Source of the DNA: Calditrichia bacterium
Lineage (GTDB): Bacteria; Calditrichota; Calditrichia; RBG-13-44-9; J075
Reading direction: 5' to 3'
Length of the DNA: 64,000 bases
NCBI GenBank assembly: GCA_028284445.1
Contig: JANQRS010000066.1
Coordinates: forward strand, 1-64,000
A model generated the notes under the pieces. That model had not been told where the DNA came from. It saw only the letters and a program-made list of their open reading frames with translations, and made no database searches. A program made the translations under genes and the position numbers. Below are positions 7,815 to 17,068 of the stretch, in pieces. Every line of letters starts with the position of its first letter. Within the stretch, counting starts at the first letter, position 1.

Positions 7815-9370
7815 TCAAGATCAAGCGTGCGTTGATTAGCTGTTGGAATAAAGACGGCATTGGCGAATTCGCCGCCAGGCTCCAGGCAATGGGAGTCGAC
7901 ATAATTTCCAGCGGTGGCACAGCGCGCCATTTGAGCGAACAAGGTGTCAAGGTCGTGAAAGTAGCCGACGTTACCGGATATCCGGAAGTATTGGGCGGCC
8001 GCGTCAAGACACTTCATCCCCGAATTCATGCTGCAATTCTCTCCGCGAATACTCCCGACCATCTAAAAGATCTCGAAGAAATAGGAACTGAACCTATTCA
8101 ATTGGTTGTCGTTAACCTCTACCCATTTGTAGCGGAAGCGGTCAGTAACAATTTGGAAATGGACAAGGCGATCGAGTTCATCGACATTGGCGGACCGACG
8201 ATGCTTCGGGCGGCAGCGAAGAACTATCAGCATGTGGTTTCATTGCATGAGCCCCGGCAGTATCAGGCGCTCCTCGATGAGATGGCCGCCAATGATGGCA
8301 GTGTGACGACAGACTTCAGTCGTGCGAGAGCACGTGAAGTCTTTTTTTATACCAGTTGGTATGATGGACAAATTCAATCGTATTTTGGCGATCGCGATGC
8401 TGATGAAGGCGCCTTCTCGCAGTATCAGACTGCCTTTCTTGTGAAGAAAGAAGACTTGCGCTACGGTGAAAATCCGCATCAGCTGGCTGCTGTCTATGAG
8501 CACTTTGGTGCCACAGTGCCCGGACTTGCCGGAATCGAACAACTCTGGGGAAAGCCGCTTTCTTTCAACAATTATGTTGATGTCAACGCTGCATACGCAC
8601 TCGCCCTGGAGTTCACGGACAAAGCGGTTGCGATCATCAAACATACCAATCCCTGTGGCGCGGCTGTGAGCGATGATAGCATCACTGATGCGTTCCGAAA
8701 AGCGCTGCGCGGGGATTCGCTCTCGGCATTTGGTGGCATTGTTGCTGCCAACAGCTCTATCACCCTTGAGATGGCCGAGGCCGTGAAGGGCATTTTCTTT
8801 GAATGCGTGATTGCGCCTGATTTTGATCAGGCAGCTTTGGAATTACTCCAGAAAAAGAAAAACCTACGTCTGTTGAAACTTGATCCGGAGCGCTATCGCC
8901 ACGACTGGATGGACTATAAGGAAGCGAATGGCGCGGTCTTGATTCAGCAGGCGGATCAAATTAGCGAAGTCCGCGAAAATTGGAAGGTGGCCACAGAGCG
9001 TCAGCCGACCGCTGAAGAGTGGAAAGAACTGGAATTCTCCTGGATCCTGGCCAAGCACGTTAAGTCGAATGCCATTGTGGTCACACGCAACCGTGAAGTG
9101 TATGGGGTCGGCGCAGGACAAATGTCTCGCGTTGATGCTGTGCAGTTGGCTTGCATCAAGGCCCGCCAGGCAGAGCGCGATCTAGGCGGAACGGTTTTGG
9201 CGTCCGACGCATTCTTCCCCTTCCGTGATGGTGTTGACAAGGCAGTTGCAGAGGGGATTACCGCCATCATACAACCGGGCGGATCTATTCGCGATGAAGA
9301 AGTTATCGCGGCAGCAAATGAACATGGAATTAGTATGGTCCTGACCGGCATACGGCACTTCAAACATTAA
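7811..9370 (+). CDS. purH: bifunctional AICAR formyltransferase/IMP cyclohydrolase
   Basis: 519 aa, the full length for PurH. The N-terminal IMP cyclohydrolase domain (MGS-like fold, about 1-150, starting with KRALISCWNKDGI) precedes the AICAR transformylase domain (about 200-519), which has the KHTNPCGAAV motif and the C-terminal PFRDGVD and IQPGGSIRDEE motifs. It catalyses the last two steps to IMP. It overlaps purN by four bases and is followed 14 bases later by mreB, so purine and cell-shape genes may share transcripts. Confidence 0.96.
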   Translation: MIKIKRALISCWNKDGIGEFAARLQAMGVDIISSGGTARHLSEQGVKVVKVADVTGYPEVLGGRVKTLHPRIHAAILSANTPDHLKDLEEIGTEPIQLVVVNLYPFVAEAVSNNLEMDKAIEFIDIGGPTMLRAAAKNYQHVVSLHEPRQYQALLDEMAANDGSVTTDFSRARAREVFFYTSWYDGQIQSYFGDRDADEGAFSQYQTAFLVKKEDLRYGENPHQLAAVYEHFGATVPGLAGIEQLWGKPLSFNNYVDVNAAYALALEFTDKAVAIIKHTNPCGAAVSDDSITDAFRKALRGDSLSAFGGIVAANSSITLEMAEAVKGIFFECVIAPDFDQAALELLQKKKNLRLLKLDPERYRHDWMDYKEANGAVLIQQADQISEVRENWKVATERQPTAEEWKELEFSWILAKHVKSNAIVVTRNREVYGVGAGQMSRVDAVQLACIKARQAERDLGGTVLASDAFFPFRDGVDKAVAEGITAIIQPGGSIRDEEVIAAANEHGISMVLTGIRHFKH

Positions 9371-9384
9371 GGAAATGGAACACG

Positions 9385-10413
9385 ATGGCATTGTTTGATT
9401 TTTTCTCCAACGATATCGGGATTGATCTCGGCACCGCAAATACACTTATCTATGTTAAGGGCAAAGGCATTGTCGTAAACGAGCCCTCAATTGTTGCCTT
9501 TGAAGATCATGGCAACAAAATAGTCGCCGTTGGAAAAGAAGCCCGTGAAATGATGGGCCGGACTCACCGCGAAATTGTTACCATTCGTCCACTCAAGGAT
9601 GGTGTTATTGCAGACTTCGAAGCGACCGAGGTCATGATCCGGGAGTTCATCAAGAAAGCAAAAGTAAATAAGATCAGCATTGGCAAGATCGTTGTCTGTG
9701 TGCCGTCGGGGGTGACCGAGGTGGAAAAACGAGCCGTTCGCGACAGTGCAGAGCGTGCCGGTGCAAAAGAAGTATACCTGGTCGAAGAGGCGATGGCTGC
9801 GGCCATTGGTATTGGTTTGGAAATCGATAAGCCGATTGGCAATATGATTGTTGATATCGGCGGCGGCACCTCGGAGATCGCAGTGATGTCGCTAAGTGGT
9901 ATCGTATTGCATACCTCCATACGTATTGGCGGCGACGAAATGAACGAGGCGATTGTTCAGTATTTTAAGAAGAATTATAATCTCCTGATTGGAGAGAAAA
10001 CGGCGGAAAATCTGAAGTGTGAAATCGGTTCCGCTTTGCCTCTCGAGGAAGAGATTACCACCTCCGTGAAGGGGCGCGATCTGGTTGATGGCATCCCCAA
10101 AACGGTTGAGGTGAATTCTGTTGAGATTCGCGAAGCGTTGAATGAACCCATTCACACTATTGTTGACACGATCAAGATTACGCTGGAACGGACGCCGCCG
10201 GAGTTGGCGTCCGATATTTTGGATCGGGGCATTGTGCTATCAGGTGGCGGCGCCTTACTGCGTCGCCTCGATGATCGCATTGTTCAGGAGACCCGACTCC
10301 CGGTAAACGTCGCGGAAGATGCCTTGAGCTGCGTGGCCAGGGGAACCGGTCGAATCCTGGAAGAATATCCCAAGTTTCAAAAAGTGTTGCTTAAGGGAAG
10401 CCGACGCATTTAG
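9385..10413 (+). CDS. mreB: rod shape-determining protein MreB
   Basis: 342 aa, the usual MreB length. The actin-fold nucleotide-binding signatures are visible: phosphate-1 GIDLGTANT near residue 14, phosphate-2 IVDIGGGTSEIAV at about 155, and the adenosine motif LSGGGALL near residue 290. It forms the membrane-bound filaments that organise lateral wall synthesis. An AAGGA ribosome site precedes the ATG. It heads the cluster mreB-mreC-mreD-mrdA-rodA, which suggests a rod-shaped cell. Confidence 0.97.
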   Translation: MALFDFFSNDIGIDLGTANTLIYVKGKGIVVNEPSIVAFEDHGNKIVAVGKEAREMMGRTHREIVTIRPLKDGVIADFEATEVMIREFIKKAKVNKISIGKIVVCVPSGVTEVEKRAVRDSAERAGAKEVYLVEEAMAAAIGIGLEIDKPIGNMIVDIGGGTSEIAVMSLSGIVLHTSIRIGGDEMNEAIVQYFKKNYNLLIGEKTAENLKCEIGSALPLEEEITTSVKGRDLVDGIPKTVEVNSVEIREALNEPIHTIVDTIKITLERTPPELASDILDRGIVLSGGGALLRRLDDRIVQETRLPVNVAEDALSCVARGTGRILEEYPKFQKVLLKGSRRI

Positions 10414-10455
10414 GTAACGGTTGCAAGCCACCTGCAATCTGCTTTTGATCCGTAG

Positions 10456-10475
10456 CGGCATCCCTGCCGTCAGGC
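10456..10475. repeat. isolated GTCAG hairpin module
   Basis: CGGCATCCCTGCCGTCAGG lies between mreB and mreC. The hairpin CGGCA-TCCC-TGCCG followed by GTCAGG is the same module as the GGCCATCCCTGGCCGTCAGG units in the arrays at 55909-55993 and 56313-56415, so it is probably a solitary or decayed family member. Confidence 0.55.
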
Positions 10476-10657
10476 GTTAGGCTGTATGTTTTCTTCTTTT
10501 ATTGCTGACATTCCGTATCGATCAGACACTTGAGTACGCTCAATTGCTCTGGTTTTGTCATTGGCCTTTTCATTGAATTGCTCACCCGGTGATGCAGCCA
10601 ACTGCGCTTGGCTGCCGGGAATTGCTAACTTCGATAAAACAGATCGACTGAAGACGA

Positions 10658-11467
10658 ATGAGATTTCAATCAATTCTCCACATTGCGAAACGCCCCGGGA
10701 TCCTCTTGCTTTTCTATATTTTCCTTGCAATGATCCTGATGAATTTCAACGACGGCGGTTCGTTAAAGGGGATTCGTGGGGTGATTTTACAAACCGTCGA
10801 GTGGATGGATGCGGTCAAGTATGATTGGCGCAGCCGGACCAAGCTGCGGCAGGACAATGATGCCCTCAAAAAAGAAATTTTTGATCTGAACCTTACCAAT
10901 CAAAAACTGCGTGAGGTTGTGCTTGAAAATTCCCGCCTCAAACGGCTTTTGAAACTAAAGCGCGAGAGTCCACATGATTTGGTAGCCGCGCGAGTCATTG
11001 GCTCCGGCAATGAAAGAGGATACAGTTCGCTGATTCTGGACGTTGGTTCAGCCGATAGTGTCGCACAGAATATGGCTGTGGTCAATGCTGACGGATTGGT
11101 CGGAAAAATTATATCTACCAGTGCCCAACAATCGGTGGTGCAGATCCTGATGAATTATGATTCATGGGTGGATGCGCGTCTTGAAAATAGCCGGGAAATG
11201 GCCAGCATCACATATAGCTCCAGTTCCTGGCTGGATTTGGAATACGTTGCCCGTAATATTCCCGTGGAAGAGGGTGAATTGGTCAATACCTCCGGTATGA
11301 GTGATATTTATCCGGCGGGCATTAAAATTGGTATAGTGACAGATATTTTTGAGTCCGAAAACGATCTCTTTAAAAAGATTCGGGTAAAGCCCTCGGTCAA
11401 TTTCTATGCCGTGGAAGAAGTCTTTGTTATTCGTTCTGCCGGTGCGGAGAAGGCGTCCGGTGAATAA
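10658..11467 (+). CDS. mreC: rod shape-determining protein MreC
   Basis: 269 aa. An N-terminal membrane anchor (about 13-30) is followed by a coiled coil (about 55-105) and the periplasmic beta-barrel domain. The family motifs ARVIGSG, LDVGSADSV, VVNADGLVGKI and YPAGIKIGIV are present. MreC bridges the MreB filament and PBP2 in the elongasome. It lies 244 bases after mreB and overlaps mreD by eight bases. Confidence 0.94.
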   Translation: MRFQSILHIAKRPGILLLFYIFLAMILMNFNDGGSLKGIRGVILQTVEWMDAVKYDWRSRTKLRQDNDALKKEIFDLNLTNQKLREVVLENSRLKRLLKLKRESPHDLVAARVIGSGNERGYSSLILDVGSADSVAQNMAVVNADGLVGKIISTSAQQSVVQILMNYDSWVDARLENSREMASITYSSSSWLDLEYVARNIPVEEGELVNTSGMSDIYPAGIKIGIVTDIFESENDLFKKIRVKPSVNFYAVEEVFVIRSAGAEKASGE

Positions 11468-11960
11468 TATCTACTGGTTCTATGGCCTGCTTTTTCTGGG
11501 CGCAGTGCTGTTTCAAACCACGCTGATCGATTTTGTTCAGGTGATGTACATGAAGCCGGATCTCATTTTGATCCTGGTGGTTATCATCGGCATGCGTCAT
11601 GGTGCTGTGGTCGGCAGTACAGCCGGATTCTTTGGTGGGATACTCAGTGATTTGATTTCCAGCGGTTTGTTTGGGCTCGGCGCCCTGGGTATGGCCGTGG
11701 CCGGTCACCTGGCGGCATTAATTCCGGCCTGGTTTAAGGAAGGTGGGGATACGACTCTATCGAAGTTGGTACGCTTTCTTATTACCTTCTTTCTGAGTGG
11801 GGTTGTGCATGACATTATTTATTTCACAATTGGAACGATTGGCAGCGGTGCGCCCTGGCTGGAGAGTTTTGCCCTGATAATTCCTAATCTGTTTTATTCG
11901 GCTTTGTTTGGTGTATTGATCTATTTTGCTGTTACAAAGGTGATTAGAGAATATGAATAG
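11460..11960 (+). CDS. mreD: rod shape-determining protein MreD
   Basis: 166 aa with about five hydrophobic segments, matching the multi-span MreD topology (ALFQTTLIDFVQ, MKPDLILILVVIIG, GFFGGILSDLISS). A GTG at 11460 is chosen as start because GGAGAAGG lies six bases upstream, inside the end of mreC. The longer frame from 11406 would overlap mreC by 60 bases and adds a basic non-membrane leader. It overlaps the mrdA start by eight bases. Confidence 0.9.
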   Translation: MNNIYWFYGLLFLGAVLFQTTLIDFVQVMYMKPDLILILVVIIGMRHGAVVGSTAGFFGGILSDLISSGLFGLGALGMAVAGHLAALIPAWFKEGGDTTLSKLVRFLITFFLSGVVHDIIYFTIGTIGSGAPWLESFALIIPNLFYSALFGVLIYFAVTKVIREYE

Positions 11961-13851
11961 TTCAAATTTTCGATCTGACAATCCCCGACGGCTGGTATTT
12001 TATATCGGCTTCCTGCTGATGTTCCTGGTACTATTTGGTGGTTTTTATAACCTGCAAATCTTCCAGGGGCGCGAATACCAGGAAAAATCACTTCGAAACA
12101 GCATTAAGGTAGAAACCAGAACGCCCCTGCGCGGCTTAATATACGATCGCGAGGATAATCTTATTGCCGACAATCGTCCCTCCTTTTCGATATACCTGAT
12201 TCCTGCCCAAACCAAAGAAAAGACGGTCACTTTCTTGTCAGAAGTACTGGACATTCCCGTCAAGACCATCAAACGCAAAATGCGGGGCTACTCGCGTCGA
12301 TTCCAGCCGGTGAAAATTGCCCGCTATGTGGATCGTCAAACTCTCTCCAAGATTCAGGAGAACAAAGCCGATTTACCGGGACTTGATTGGCGGGTTGAGC
12401 CACGACGAAATTATGTCATGAACCGCTCTTTTGCACACGTTCTGGGAACCCTGGGAGAAGTCGCTGACAACGATTTGCAGAAAGATTCCAACTATGAACC
12501 GGGGGATGTCGTCGGCAAGAAGGGAATCGAGAAAGTGCTCGATCAATATCTTCGCGGTTCCAAAGGCTATCGTTACGTAAAAGTCGACGCTTTTGGCCGG
12601 ACAGTCGAAACGATGAGCAGTGAGAAAAATCGCGCTCCGGAAGCGGGCCATGATTTACACCTGACCATCGATGCTGATTTACAGGCCTATGCGGATTCAC
12701 TTTTTCAGGATAAGACCGGTGCCCTGGTGGCTGTTGACGTGCGTAACGGTGAAGTCCTCACACTGGTCTCAAAGCCGAACTATGATCTGGATGCATTTGC
12801 TGAAGCAGTCCAACAGGATGTATGGCGCTCCTTGATGGCGGATTCCCTAAAGCCGCTGTTTGATCGCGCAGGGCAGGGGACATATCCTCCGGGATCAACA
12901 TACAAAATGGTTGCGGCAATTGCCGCCCTTAATGAAGATATAGTTGCCCCCAGCTGGAAAGTTTATTGCTCCGGCAGTTATAGAATCGGACGGCGTATTG
13001 TGCGTTGCTGGAATTTGCAGGGACATGGTGAAGTAGAAATTCTCAAGGCCCTGGCGCAATCGTGTAACGTCTATTTTTATCAGCTGGGATTGAAAATCGG
13101 GATCGACCATTGGAATCATTATAGTAAGATGTTCCTGTTTGGTGAGCGAACCAATGTGGAGCTAAGCGGCGAAAAATCGGGCCTGCTTCCCAGCAAGCGC
13201 TATTATGACCGCGTATTCGGAGAAGGCAACTGGACTGCAGGAATGTTGGCGAATATTGCCATTGGTCAGGGCGAATTATTAGTGACACCGCTGCAAATGG
13301 CGCGTTTTACCATGATGCTCGCGAATAGCGGCGAATACTATCAGCTTCACTTGTTACGCAAACTGGTCAACAAGATGGACGGATCGCAGCAGAACTTCGA
13401 TCATGAGCCGCAATACATCACCGGCATTGATACCCTGGTGATGCAAACGATCCGTGAAGGCATGCGACGAGTCGTGGCAGGCGGCACCGGTTCGCGGGCC
13501 GGGGTTTGGCAAATGACCGGCGGCGGAAAAACAGGCACGGCGCAAAATCCCCACGGTAAGCCGCATGCATGGTACATCGGCTTTGCCCCCTTTGAAGAAC
13601 CGGAAATTGCAGTGGCTCTCATTGTTGAAAATGGCGGTGGGGGAGGTGGCGTCGCCGCGCCGATGGCCGGCAAGTATCTGAGGCGATATTTTCATAAGCT
13701 GGACCGCTTTGATTATGCGGCGGAAGCGGAGTTCTTGCGCAAGTTATGGGTGCGCCGGCAGCAACAAGCTCAGGCTGATAGCCTGCAAAAACGAATTGAA
13801 GAGCAAACCAATCGCATCATAGAAACCATTCCTCTACGGCGGTCACAGTGA
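11953..13851 (+). CDS. mrdA: penicillin-binding protein 2 (elongasome transpeptidase)
   Basis: 632 aa. A single N-terminal membrane helix (about 14-33) is followed by a PBP dimerisation domain and the transpeptidase domain. The active-site motifs are Ser315 in PPGSTYKM (SxxK), Ser-Cys-Asn in LAQSCNVYFYQ (SxN), and KTG at about 526-528 (GGGKTGTAQN). It cross-links lateral wall peptidoglycan together with RodA, encoded directly downstream with a GTGA overlap. The position within mreBCD-mrdA-rodA supports PBP2 rather than PBP3/FtsI. Confidence 0.96.
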   Translation: MNSSNFRSDNPRRLVFYIGFLLMFLVLFGGFYNLQIFQGREYQEKSLRNSIKVETRTPLRGLIYDREDNLIADNRPSFSIYLIPAQTKEKTVTFLSEVLDIPVKTIKRKMRGYSRRFQPVKIARYVDRQTLSKIQENKADLPGLDWRVEPRRNYVMNRSFAHVLGTLGEVADNDLQKDSNYEPGDVVGKKGIEKVLDQYLRGSKGYRYVKVDAFGRTVETMSSEKNRAPEAGHDLHLTIDADLQAYADSLFQDKTGALVAVDVRNGEVLTLVSKPNYDLDAFAEAVQQDVWRSLMADSLKPLFDRAGQGTYPPGSTYKMVAAIAALNEDIVAPSWKVYCSGSYRIGRRIVRCWNLQGHGEVEILKALAQSCNVYFYQLGLKIGIDHWNHYSKMFLFGERTNVELSGEKSGLLPSKRYYDRVFGEGNWTAGMLANIAIGQGELLVTPLQMARFTMMLANSGEYYQLHLLRKLVNKMDGSQQNFDHEPQYITGIDTLVMQTIREGMRRVVAGGTGSRAGVWQMTGGGKTGTAQNPHGKPHAWYIGFAPFEEPEIAVALIVENGGGGGGVAAPMAGKYLRRYFHKLDRFDYAAEAEFLRKLWVRRQQQAQADSLQKRIEEQTNRIIETIPLRRSQ

Positions 13852-15071
13852 AAAAACGATTTGAAAGTCTGGACTTAACAATCCTGATTGCCGTGTATGG
13901 TTTACTTTTTATCGGTCTGATGGCTTTGTATTCAACTTCGCTGTCGCTCGTTCAATCCGGCACTGGCTCGAATTTCTTTATGAGTCAGCTGCGCTGGATC
14001 GCGATTGGATCCATTGTCATGCTGATTGCCGCATTTCTGCCGAATCGTATGTATTTCGACTATGCGTATCTGGCTTACATATTTGCCTTGGCCCTCTTGT
14101 TAATGGTTCTCAAGTGGGGAACAACCGGATATGGCGCAACGCGCTGGCTAAACATTGCCGGCTTTGGTTTCCAGCCTTCGGAAATTGCGAAAATTGCTAC
14201 ATTGCTGGCGGTTGGCCGGTTTTTATCGGAAGAACGGAGCAGTATCAATCGTCCGCGAACATTTATCATTGCCAGCGCCATCATTCTTGCGCCCTTCCTG
14301 TTGGTCGCCCGCCAGCCGGATCTCGGAACCGGGCTGGTTTTTATAGTCATCGCATTACCGATTTTTTTCTGGGCCGGTCTGCGCCCTAACAATTTGCTGC
14401 TGATCATCGCACCGGTGCTGGCATTGTTTGCCTCCTTCAATATCTATCTCTTTGTGCTTTATCTCGCCATTCTACTTGCCTGTCTGCTGTACATGCGGGC
14501 CGGAATTGTTTCCGGAGTCCTCTATTTTGCCTTTAATATCGGTGTCGGATTCCTGACGCCCAGGCTGTGGGGACAGCTCAAGGATTATCAACAGCAGCGA
14601 ATTATAACTTTTTGGAATCCGGAAGCGGATCCATTGGGGGCTGGATACCAGATTATCCAATCCAAAGTGGCAATCGGCTCCGGCGGCTTATTCGGAAAAG
14701 GTTTTTTGCAGGGATCGCAAACGCAATTGCGGTTCCTACCTGAACAACATAGCGACTTTATTTTTGCGGTTATTGGGGAAGAATTTGGTTTTCTCGGCGT
14801 CGTTGCCGGTCTGGTATTGTTCACTGTCTTTCTAATGCGGACGGTGCATCTGGCAAGCATATTCAGAAGCCGTTTCAATAGCGCGATTACCATTGGTATC
14901 GCGGTAATGATCGGCTTCCAAATGTTTGTCAATATCGGTATGACGATCGGCTTCTTCCCGGTAACCGGTCTGCCGCTGCCTTTCATCAGTTACGGTGGCA
15001 CTGCATTGCTAACGAATATGGTTTTGGTAGGAATGATACTCAACTTTCATCGAAACAAGTTCGAATACTGA
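13848..15071 (+). CDS. rodA: peptidoglycan glycosyltransferase RodA
   Basis: 407 aa, a SEDS-family multi-span protein of about ten helices. Characteristic motifs include GATRWLNIAGFGFQPSEIAK in the first half, and LPEQHSDFIFAVIGEE and GLPLPFISYGGT in the second. RodA polymerises glycan strands in the elongasome with PBP2. The GTG start overlaps the mrdA stop. It is followed 12 bases later by lgt. Confidence 0.96.
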   Translation: MKKRFESLDLTILIAVYGLLFIGLMALYSTSLSLVQSGTGSNFFMSQLRWIAIGSIVMLIAAFLPNRMYFDYAYLAYIFALALLLMVLKWGTTGYGATRWLNIAGFGFQPSEIAKIATLLAVGRFLSEERSSINRPRTFIIASAIILAPFLLVARQPDLGTGLVFIVIALPIFFWAGLRPNNLLLIIAPVLALFASFNIYLFVLYLAILLACLLYMRAGIVSGVLYFAFNIGVGFLTPRLWGQLKDYQQQRIITFWNPEADPLGAGYQIIQSKVAIGSGGLFGKGFLQGSQTQLRFLPEQHSDFIFAVIGEEFGFLGVVAGLVLFTVFLMRTVHLASIFRSRFNSAITIGIAVMIGFQMFVNIGMTIGFFPVTGLPLPFISYGGTALLTNMVLVGMILNFHRNKFEY

Positions 15072-15083
15072 TGCGGAGAAAAA

Positions 15084-15896
15084 ATGTATCCTGAGTTACT
15101 ACGCCTGGGTCCTTTTGTTATTTCCAGTTATGGTGTGATGCTGTCGTTGGCGTTTATGTTTGGCGTTGTAATTACCACGAAGCTGGCAGAAAAAAGAAAA
15201 ATTGATAGCGATGAAGTGATCAATCTCTCATTTGTAATAATGATTAGTTCTATTTTAGGGGCGAGATTGTTGTATGTGCTTTTCCATCTCGACGAATTTG
15301 AGGGGCGCTGGATCTATACTTTTTGGCCGGTGCAGCGAGATGGAACTGTCGGACTTAGCGGCTTAATTCTACTTGGTGGAGTAATTGGCGCTATTTTTGC
15401 CGGTCTTATTTATTGCGGGATCAGAAGACTGCCTGTTTGGAAGACCGCCGATAGTATGGCACCAGCCCTCGCTTTCGGTATTTTTCTAGGGCGAATCGGC
15501 TGTTTCTTAAATGGTTGCTGCTTTGGTAAGGCTTGTGAATGGCCCTGGGGAATTCAAAATCCCCACCACCGGATTGTAGGAGATGCTGTAGGAAATTTGC
15601 ACATTCATCCCACGCAAATCTACTCCTCCATTTACGGACTTATCATTTTTCTGGTGCTCTTGTCGATGAATAGAAAGGGCAAGCCGGATGGCTACCTGAC
15701 AGGTATGTTCTTCATCCTTTACGGGATCTCGCGTTTTACTGTTGACTTTTTCAGGTATTATGAAAGTCAGATGTTTATTTTTGCCGGATTGGACCTAAAT
15801 CAGGTGATAAGCATTATAATGATCATGTGCGGGACTCTCATCGTAATGGTAAAAAGGCATACAGGGAAGAGCACCGTAACTGGAATAAATGCTTGA
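15084..15896 (+). CDS. lgt: prolipoprotein diacylglyceryl transferase
   Basis: 270 aa, an inner-membrane enzyme that transfers diacylglycerol from phosphatidylglycerol to the lipobox Cys of prolipoproteins. The Lgt signature GRIGCFLNGCCFGK with its essential Arg is at about residue 135, and the protein is strongly hydrophobic with about seven spans. A GGAG ribosome site precedes the ATG. The next gene encodes a lipoprotein that would be a substrate. Confidence 0.95.
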   Translation: MYPELLRLGPFVISSYGVMLSLAFMFGVVITTKLAEKRKIDSDEVINLSFVIMISSILGARLLYVLFHLDEFEGRWIYTFWPVQRDGTVGLSGLILLGGVIGAIFAGLIYCGIRRLPVWKTADSMAPALAFGIFLGRIGCFLNGCCFGKACEWPWGIQNPHHRIVGDAVGNLHIHPTQIYSSIYGLIIFLVLLSMNRKGKPDGYLTGMFFILYGISRFTVDFFRYYESQMFIFAGLDLNQVISIIMIMCGTLIVMVKRHTGKSTVTGINA

Positions 15897-15949
15897 CTGA
15901 ACTTTCATTAATTCATAATTTTTTTAAGTCGATTTTTTGGGAGAAAAAG

Positions 15950-16822
15950 ATGAAGAACGGAAGAAATATTTGGGTATCGCTTGCATTTGTTTTGCTGGCC
16001 TCGCTTATCCTGGTCGGATGTGGCGGTTCCAAAGCGTCTACTCAAGACGATCCCTACAGCACCGCCGCTCAGGATGACTATGATGAAATTGAACGCCTCC
16101 TCGGTATTACCCCGGAAGACAAAGAGAATTCATCATCTTCAGACACTGAGAGTGGTGAAGATGAAGACCTGCTGGACATTCTGCAGATTGATCAGGATGA
16201 TAATTCCCAGGGCGATTTCGTAGATAGCGGTTCTGAACCGGCAGTTGAGAGCAATGCGCTTGATAATCTGCAGGATGATGTGACCGATGCTGCTGATCAA
16301 GCTCGCGAAAACGAAGAAAAAATGGCTGACCTTCGCGCTCAAACAATGATTGAAGAAGACGAAGTGCCGGCCGTGACCTCGAGCCGCGATCTCAATCCTG
16401 ATCCGGACCCGGTATACACACCGCCGGTTGCCACTGGCTCTATCGGCAGCGACTTCGAATATGAGCAGCGCTATCAGGACGGATTTAATCTGTTTCAGCA
16501 GCGTCAATACCGCGACGCAATTAGCGTTTTTGAAAGCCTACTCGCCTCGAAAACCACCCACAGCCTTTCCGACAATGCACAATATTGGATCGGTGAAGCT
16601 CAGTATGCGTTGGGTGATTATCGCGCGGCTATCCTGGCTTTCGAAAAAGTATTTACCTTCTCGCAGTCAAATAAAAATGACTATGCGCAATTCAAGCTAG
16701 GACAGTGCTATTACCACCTTCGTGAGAATGAGCGCGCTTTGCAAGAGTTTCAAAGTTTGCTTGACAATCACAAGGAATCTGACTTGATTAGTAAGGCTCA
16801 ACAGTACATGGCCAAGCTGTAA
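15950..16822 (+). CDS. TPR-repeat outer-membrane lipoprotein (YbgF/CpoB-like)
   Basis: 290 aa. The N-terminal signal ends in a lipobox (L-V-G-Cys24), so the mature protein is lipid-anchored, probably after processing by the Lgt encoded just upstream. An acidic low-complexity region follows (about 30-130). The C-terminal part (about 175-290) has tetratricopeptide repeats (YQDGFNLFQQRQYRDAI, NAQYWIGEAQYALGDYRAAI) like those of YbgF/CpoB, which coordinates wall synthesis with outer-membrane constriction. That role is an inference from the fold. The start was moved to the internal ATG because it gives a clean lipoprotein signal and is preceded by GGGAGAA. Confidence 0.82.
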   Translation: MKNGRNIWVSLAFVLLASLILVGCGGSKASTQDDPYSTAAQDDYDEIERLLGITPEDKENSSSSDTESGEDEDLLDILQIDQDDNSQGDFVDSGSEPAVESNALDNLQDDVTDAADQARENEEKMADLRAQTMIEEDEVPAVTSSRDLNPDPDPVYTPPVATGSIGSDFEYEQRYQDGFNLFQQRQYRDAISVFESLLASKTTHSLSDNAQYWIGEAQYALGDYRAAILAFEKVFTFSQSNKNDYAQFKLGQCYYHLRENERALQEFQSLLDNHKESDLISKAQQYMAKL

Positions 16823-16879
16823 ATAGCTGCCGAAGTACTTAAAAGTTTCTAAGAGATTTTGACCCATCACCCTTTAATG

Positions 16880-16895
16880 CTATCCCGTGAGGTAG
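16880..16895 (+). promoter_or_regulatory. PyrR-binding RNA hairpin in the pyr leader
   Basis: The leader sequence CTATCCCGTGAGGTAG matches the PyrR anti-antiterminator consensus ARUCCNGNGAGGYU over the whole core. It has the paired CC/GG, the NGNGA loop (CGTGA), the unpaired U, and a compensated outer A-U to U-A pair. It lies 65 bases upstream of an intrinsic terminator that precedes pyrR. In the known mechanism, PyrR bound to UMP holds this hairpin so that the terminator forms. Confidence 0.82.
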
Positions 16896-16960
16896 TGAAG
16901 GAATGAGTGGATGAAGCACATTGCGTTCAAGATTTGCACACATAGATTTGATACCTCAAA

Positions 16961-16994
16961 AGCCTTTGGAGTTCTCTCCAAAGGCTATTTTTTT
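16961..16994 (+). terminator. pyr leader attenuator terminator
   Basis: A perfect 11-base-pair stem AGCCTTTGGAG/CTCCAAAGGCT with a TTCT loop is followed by ATTTTTTT. It lies between the PyrR hairpin and the pyrR start codon, as expected for a regulated terminator. A possible competing antiterminator pairs TGAGGTA (16888-16894, within the PyrR hairpin) with TACCTCA (16952-16958). Confidence 0.9.
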
Positions 16995-17068
16995 GCCGAA
17001 AATGTCAGCATGAAGCAGAGTAATCTGCCCTATCTTGCTAATCCGCATACATCAAATGGAGGGGAACT

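Noticed and set aside
10555..10824. An 89-codon frame overlapping the start of mreC
   Set aside because: It overlaps the real mreC start in another frame and has no domain or ribosome site.
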